Source: Brachionus manjavacas | Lineage: Eukaryota > Rotifera > Eurotatoria > Ploima > Brachionidae | Direction of reading: 5' to 3' | Assembly (NCBI GenBank): GCA_019054805.1 | Contig: JAHQIY010000008.1 | Coordinates: 1,101,501 to 1,165,500, forward strand | DNA length: 64,000 nucleotides | Part shown: positions 58,935-64,000 of the stretch, piece after piece | Position numbering within the stretch: the stretch's first letter is position 1 | How the letters are laid out: each line of letters starts with the position of its first letter | Notes under the pieces: model-generated | What the model was told of the DNA's origin: nothing | What the model saw: the letters and a program-made list of their open reading frames with translations, nothing else | The model's database searches: none | Program-made: the position numbers and the translations under genes

Positions 58935-59004
58935 TTAAGAAAAATAAAGCTGCTTTTCTTCTTTCTAAAATATGTTTGAAAAGTTAAACTCGAAATTTTT
59001 CTAG

Positions 59005-59350
59005 TTTTTATATTCCAGATTGCTATGTAGCAACCAATCAGAGGTTGGAAAAAGAACCAGAGGGGTTGACAGAACAGAGCGCACACACACATACACACAC
59101 ACACAAAGAAAGCGGTGCGTTCGCTAGTCAAGTCAGATAGGTTGCTAGGCACATGTGAATCACAACTTTTGAGATAATTAAATAAATAGAAGGAGAAAAA
59201 AAGAAAACGAGCCGAAACAAAAAAAGCTCGTCGCCTAGGCAACAAGAACTATTTGGCAAAAACATCACAATTGGCTTATTTCTGTTCAGATCGTGCTCGC
59301 TTCACAATTTATGCATGGTTACTCTCCATTGACAATGGTTACTAGGTAAT
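59005..59350 (-). promoter_or_regulatory. Beta-tubulin promoter with TATA, CCAAT and X-box-like sites
   Basis: Minus-strand TATAAAAA at 59005-59012; CCAAT on the plus strand at 59034-59038 (inverted with respect to the gene). X-box-like (RFX) motifs: ATTGCTATGTAGCAAC (59019-59034), GTTGCTAGGCAC (59141-59152, weak), GTCGCCTAGGCAAC (59230-59243, both half-sites match) and GTTACTAGGTAAT (59338-59350, one mismatch per half). A (CA)n tract lies at about 59081-59105. The predicted 5' UTR is about 50 bp. Confidence 0.55.
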
Positions 59351-59654
59351 TAGAAAACAATTTTAGTGTCATGAGACCCGCCGAATCAAATGAAACAACA
59401 AAATTTCTTATCATGCCCGTTTATTTGTGTTCGTTTACGACACATCATCAGCGCCATTTGAATTTCTATTCTCCAAACGCTTCTCATCTTATCTCGAATT
59501 GTTTTTATGATTTCAACTTGAAACATATCGAGATAGAGCGACAAAATAGAAAATATTCTCAAATTATGCTAATTAAAATTGCAAATTCTGTTTTTGATGA
59601 AAAAATTGAAAAAAAATCGTTTATTTGTTCCAAAACATTAGGAAATCTTTAAAA

Positions 59655-60195
59655 ATCCTCAAAAGAGACAATTTTAGATTATGCTTTTCCGCATTTAAAT
59701 TCTTTCTCAGAAACAGACATGTTTAAAAAAATTCAAAATTCAGCTATATATATTTAAAACAAAATATGTTGCTTCCTCCAACATCATGCATCAAGAGGTC
59801 TTTAACAAAGTCAAACTACAAAGCAGTCTCGAATCGGCTTTTTGAATGAGTGAGAAAGACAGAGAACATGCTAGAGCACGACTGAATGATTATGTGTAAC
59901 ATCTAATAATTTGGCCCTTATTCCATCTTAGAGGATAATAGGGGGAGGTGTCCATCTCTATTTTTCAGTACCTTCTGACCTGATCATTTATTTCGCACTA
60001 ATTAACCAGTTGTACGGACTCTACACTAAGTGTGATTGCTATCCTAATTGTTTTACCTTTTTTCCTGAACCCTCAAATATATAAAGCCTTATTTCAATTT
60101 ATCTATCTGAATTTTCTTGTCATAATTATTCAACTTTGAGTTTTAGGAGCTTTAGCTCGACACAGATATACAAATAAATAAAAATAAAAAATTTG
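59655..60195 (+). pseudogene. 5'-truncated LINE copy ending in the hairpin tail
   Basis: Reads DYAFPHLNSFSE, KIQNSAIYIFKTKYVASSNI and MHQEVFNKVKLQ, matching the C-terminus of the LINE at 8740-10020. A 3' UTR follows, ending in GAGCTTTAGCTC (60147-60158) and ACAAATAAATAAAAATAAAA. It ties the hairpin tail to that LINE family. Confidence 0.7.
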
Positions 60196-63145
60196 ACATA
60201 CTTCATCGTCATCATAATCATTGCCATCAATTGACTGTAAACAGCCTAGGTTTACAGACATCCACTTGCAGGTATCGGGCTCAATTTTATTATATGGCAT
60301 TATTAGGAGACTGTATTAGAATAGGCGCAAGAGCGCTTATCAATGATGTCTCCTAGTTGAGACAAGAAAGGATGGAATGAATAGTGCTTAATGAAAGAAG
60401 AATAAGAGCGCAATTGCAGGATTCGCCATAGAACCTGCCTTTATGCCAAATTGCAGAAAGATTTATTTAACTTAGGCTCCTTTAGCCTATTTAATTGATT
60501 CAAATTGGTAAAAAAAATTCTGGAGATAAATTATTATATGAAAATCAGAACACAGTCGCGATTCTGTATGATTTGGAAGCAACTACATAGAAGAGTAGGA
60601 TTCGAAGCAAATCTTGGATTAAAACTTTATGTTCATCAGAGATGAGCCTTTTAGTCAAGGGAATTGAAGTAGCTTATGTTGTACAAAGGTACTTTTCGAA
60701 GAGTTTCTAAAATAGCATCTATAATGTGAAAATAAAGAATTTAAAAAATTTTTTTTTGCTTCATTGTTGATTTTGAATGGTCTTGAAAGAGACCGGGACG
60801 AGATATTTAAAGTGCGATTCTCTTTTTCAATTTTCTACATCATTTTATATTCATTAAATATGAAAGTTAAATTATCAAATTTTTTTGTATTCCAAAATAA
60901 ACTTTTTACTAAATTTAATAATAAATTGAAATTAAAGCTTTTGTTTTCTAGTTTTTTTTTAAATAAAAAGCATTAAATCGATGTAGAATATGACTATTCA
61001 TTATAAAGTTTTTTTTTGAGGAAAATACAATAACCACATGAAAAAAAATCAATTTTTTTTTTGAAAAAATCATAAGGCTACATCACTTCCTGTAATTTTT
61101 AATATTTTTTATAATTTATCTTTTAAATTTTTTTATTTCGATCTTGATAAACTCTTTTACTTTTAGGTGTTTAGACATTTGAATGACTGAAGTAGCTTAA
61201 ACATAAACATTAAAGTCTATACCTTTAAATTCTACTTTTTTAATATTTAAACAAAAAAAAGCATAAATTTGAAAAATAAATTGGAAGCATGGACTAGATG
61301 GAAGGCGAAATGCTGAACTCAATGGCAAAGAACAATTACAATGCAATTTTTAAAAAAAAAAAATTTAAAAAATTGGTCTAGTGATGTAATTTAAATTTTT
61401 TTTTATCAAAGAAATTTTTAGTATCTATTTTGCCATAATTTTATTTCTGTTTTAAAAATATTCGTAAGCCTAATAATTTTTCCATAAATCAATTAAACTC
61501 ATCTTTATATCATGTAATAATAAATTAAAAAATCTATTTTTCCCAAAATGCATGTACACATCTTCATATGAGCTAACAAAATATTGTGTTGGTTCTGGAA
61601 TTGTCGATTTAAACTAAACCAAAATGTTAAACCATTTGGAAAAATATTGCTTTTTTTTCGCCATTTTGTTACTAATTATTACTCATTCAAAGTAAATTTA
61701 GTTCTTCTACTGACAAAGAAATTTTTATTTATCTTGTGTACTGTAGCTGAATGCACAAACTATTTAAATTTTTAAAAATAAATCTTAATTTATTGAAATA
61801 TCCGCTTAATCTTGAAAAATCTGTGAGCAAAAAAATATTTAATTTAACAAGCAGGTGAGCGCCAATTCTTGGGCATCAGATAACTGTAACATCTTTTTTT
61901 TTACTTTTAATCACAGTTAGTAATTTGGTTTTGACAATTAGGGGACAAACTTTAAAACGTGTCAAATAAGCCAGTCTTTACATATGATCAGCAAAATGCA
62001 GAGAGTATCAAGCCTTTTTAATTTTAATTTTAATTTATAAAAAAATTTAAATGTTTAAACTTTTGATGAAAAATAAAATTTTATAAAAAAATTTTGTCTT
62101 CAAATTGAAAAAAATTTTTTGAAATTTTTTATTATTAATCATAAAAAAAGAAATTTTTCTGGTCTATCGATAAATAATTTTCAAACTAAATCAAAATTTT
62201 AATTTATTTTCAAACATGCCTCTTGAGACTAATACTTTAAGACTTATGGTAAATATTTTCTAACATGAAATTTAAAAAATATCGCTTGCATGCAAACATC
62301 AAGTTTGTCGATATTTATAAAGCATTGGGATTTAATTATTTAATAATTCATATGCAAATTTCTTTAAAGAAAATTAATCAAATTTTGATTTATCATTGCG
62401 GCAAAATATTTTAATTCATTTGCGTCAAGTTTTTTTCATTTAGGCAACTTATGCTCAATATTTTTAATAAAATCAAAAGCTTTTATTTTTGGAAATTTTC
62501 TTCATTTGAAAAGCATAATAAAATGAAATAGATTAATTTTTGCTTAAATTGAAAATTGGCACTAAAAATTTTTTCGATGATTGTTTTAAAACTGAATTAT
62601 AAGGCAAGAATTTAAATTTTTTTGGAAACAAGAATGATTTGAATTTTTCTGTATCAGCTTTACTAAGCAATTTTAAACAAACAGTTTTCTTTTTATTTGA
62701 ATCAAAAACTTTTATTCGAAATTATCAAAGAGTTTTCATTTTTTCAGGTAGCTTTGGTAATATAAAGAAAAATAACAAATTTTCAAAATTAAATTAATCC
62801 TCAATATAAAAAAGTCTTTAAAATTTTTAAAATTCAAAAAGTTTAAGCCTAAAAAATCTACTTTTATTATTTTATTTATTTTCTAGATTAACAAGCATTG
62901 TCAAAAATAATTAAAATTGCCTTATAAAAAAAAAACAAAAAGAAAAAAGTTCTAAACAAAATTTTGAAATTTAACACAAAAATATCTAGAAAGTCATATT
63001 TTAATGGAAAACAAAAGAATAAAAAATCGTTGATTTTGTGACATCAAATTCGATATATTTTTTTTTTTGCAAATTGAATAAATTTTTTTTCAAAAATATT
63101 CCATTGATGAGCAATTGTAATGTCTTCTTCATTTTCGTATATTTA
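60196..63145. other. Gene-free AT-rich sequence
   Basis: 60200-60720 has somewhat higher GC but no readable frame. A small hairpin AGGCTCCTTTAGCCT lies near 60474-60488. The rest is homopolymer-rich, with no gene or clear repeat. Confidence 0.5.
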
Positions 63146-63502
63146 GGTTTTGTGAAGTTCAGTAGAAATGAACAGAACAAAATGTTAAAAAATTGAATAA
63201 CTTTTTTTCTATCGGTTTAAAACAAGTTCTGTGAATACAAATAAGTGCCACATTCTAAGTTGCATCATCAGTAAAAGTATGCTGATGATGAGCAGAATCT
63301 CTGTAAAATGCACAACGCTCGATTATATTAAAATTTAATTACTGCTAAACTCTTCAAATTTAGCAGACCTTGGTTTTTGATGCAACTTTGAAATTTGCAC
63401 TATGTTGCATTTATAGAACTAAGTTTAAACCTTCAGAAAAAAAGTAATTCAATTTTTTGAATTTTCTTCTGTTCTTTTTATCAATTTGAATTTCACTAAA
63501 CC
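63146..63502. mobile_element. Mutator-like MITE, copy 2
   Basis: Ends GGTTTTGTGAAGTTCAGTAG and the complement of GGTTTAGTGAAATTCAAATT, flanked by GTATATTTA (63137-63145) and GTATAATTA (63503-63511), 8 of 9 identical. Same family as 32488-32768. It is about 75 bp longer because of extra sequence near both ends. Confidence 0.75.
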
Positions 63503-63511
63503 GTATAATTA

Positions 63512-64000
63512 GTAAAACTAAATGAGTCATTAATTTTTTGTAAAGCACTTTCCATATTATTATAAGTTTCATTTTTTCCATAGATTTTTCCTTTACCGCG
63601 TGTTTTTTTTTGTAGTTCAAGTTCGATTTCTGAGGCGTCGCTTATGTTGCATCGAAATTTTCTAATGCATTTCTCAAAACCAAACTAGAACATGAAACTG
63701 TTGTCTTTGTCAAAATTTTTAAAAATTAAGTTTTGTATTTCAAATTTTAATTAATTTAAAATATGTCAAATTTCTTATCATTGTAAAGAAAAAAAAAAAT
63801 TTTAATTGATAAGTCGTATCAATAAATACAATGGCATGTAATTATTAATTATTCTATTAATATTGAAATAAAAAACAAAATTACTTTACTAAGGAACAAA
63901 TGTTTTTTTATTTCTATTATAAAAAAAAAGGTATATAAATAAAAAAAGTAATACAATTTTGTCAAATTAGAACAAAACAATTAAACATAGACAAAAATAA
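63512..64000. other. AT-rich sequence, no gene seen
   Basis: Nothing recognised to the end of the window. Confidence 0.5.

Overview
The window reads as nuclear DNA of a small invertebrate animal. It is very AT-rich. Its genes are eukaryotic and intron-containing (mitochondrial Lon protease, cullin-1, FAM50/XAP5, beta-tubulin, an SLC5-type symporter). Introns are either about 45-60 bp or multi-kilobase and filled with transposon debris. Much of the rest is non-LTR and DNA transposon remnants. A monogonont rotifer would fit this composition and gene structure, but the sequence alone does not prove the taxon.

Layout. 0.5-2.1 kb: first copy of a secreted four-LysM gene. 2.3 kb: LINE scrap. 3.3-4.4 kb: FAM50 (minus strand). 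4.8-6.9 kb: two hAT-type MITEs with target-site duplications, the second sitting inside a decayed MULE transposase gene. 6.9-8.3 kb: a broken viral-type Rep gene (HUH nuclease plus SF3 helicase). 8.7-12.0 kb: three broken LINE pieces. 12.1-13.7 kb: inverted second LysM copy. 14.4 kb: LysM fragment. 15.0-21.9 kb: Lon protease in eight exons. 22.8-24.1 kb: third LysM copy. 26.5-28.4 kb: single-exon SLC5 transporter. 28.7-35 kb: gene-poor DNA with a Tc1-type MITE, foldbacks, a two-copy Mutator-like MITE, a MULE-type zinc-finger ORF and three structured repeat tails with covarying stems. 35.2-43.7 kb: cullin-1 in eight exons. 45.0-47.9 kb: pogo/Tigger-type element carrying an antisense Tc1-type transposase remnant. 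49.2-56.7 kb: an old CR1-like LINE (minus) into which a younger 4.5-kb LINE (plus) and a TIR element with a perfect 8-bp duplication were inserted. 57.6-58.9 kb: beta-tubulin (minus) with X-box-like ciliary promoter motifs. 59.7-60.2 kb: truncated LINE. The last 4 kb hold no gene I can recognise apart from a MITE.

The host genes are unrelated housekeeping or surface genes rather than a pathway. The only gene family is the LysM set, three nearly identical copies with the same core promoter flanking the Lon gene. The most interesting items are the covarying structured repeat tails (30.1 and 34.1 kb), the Rep-like relic, the stack of datable nested insertions, and the ciliary-type promoter of the tubulin gene. 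Exon boundaries were placed by hand from GT/AG sites, frame continuity and the known family sequence. No alignment was run.
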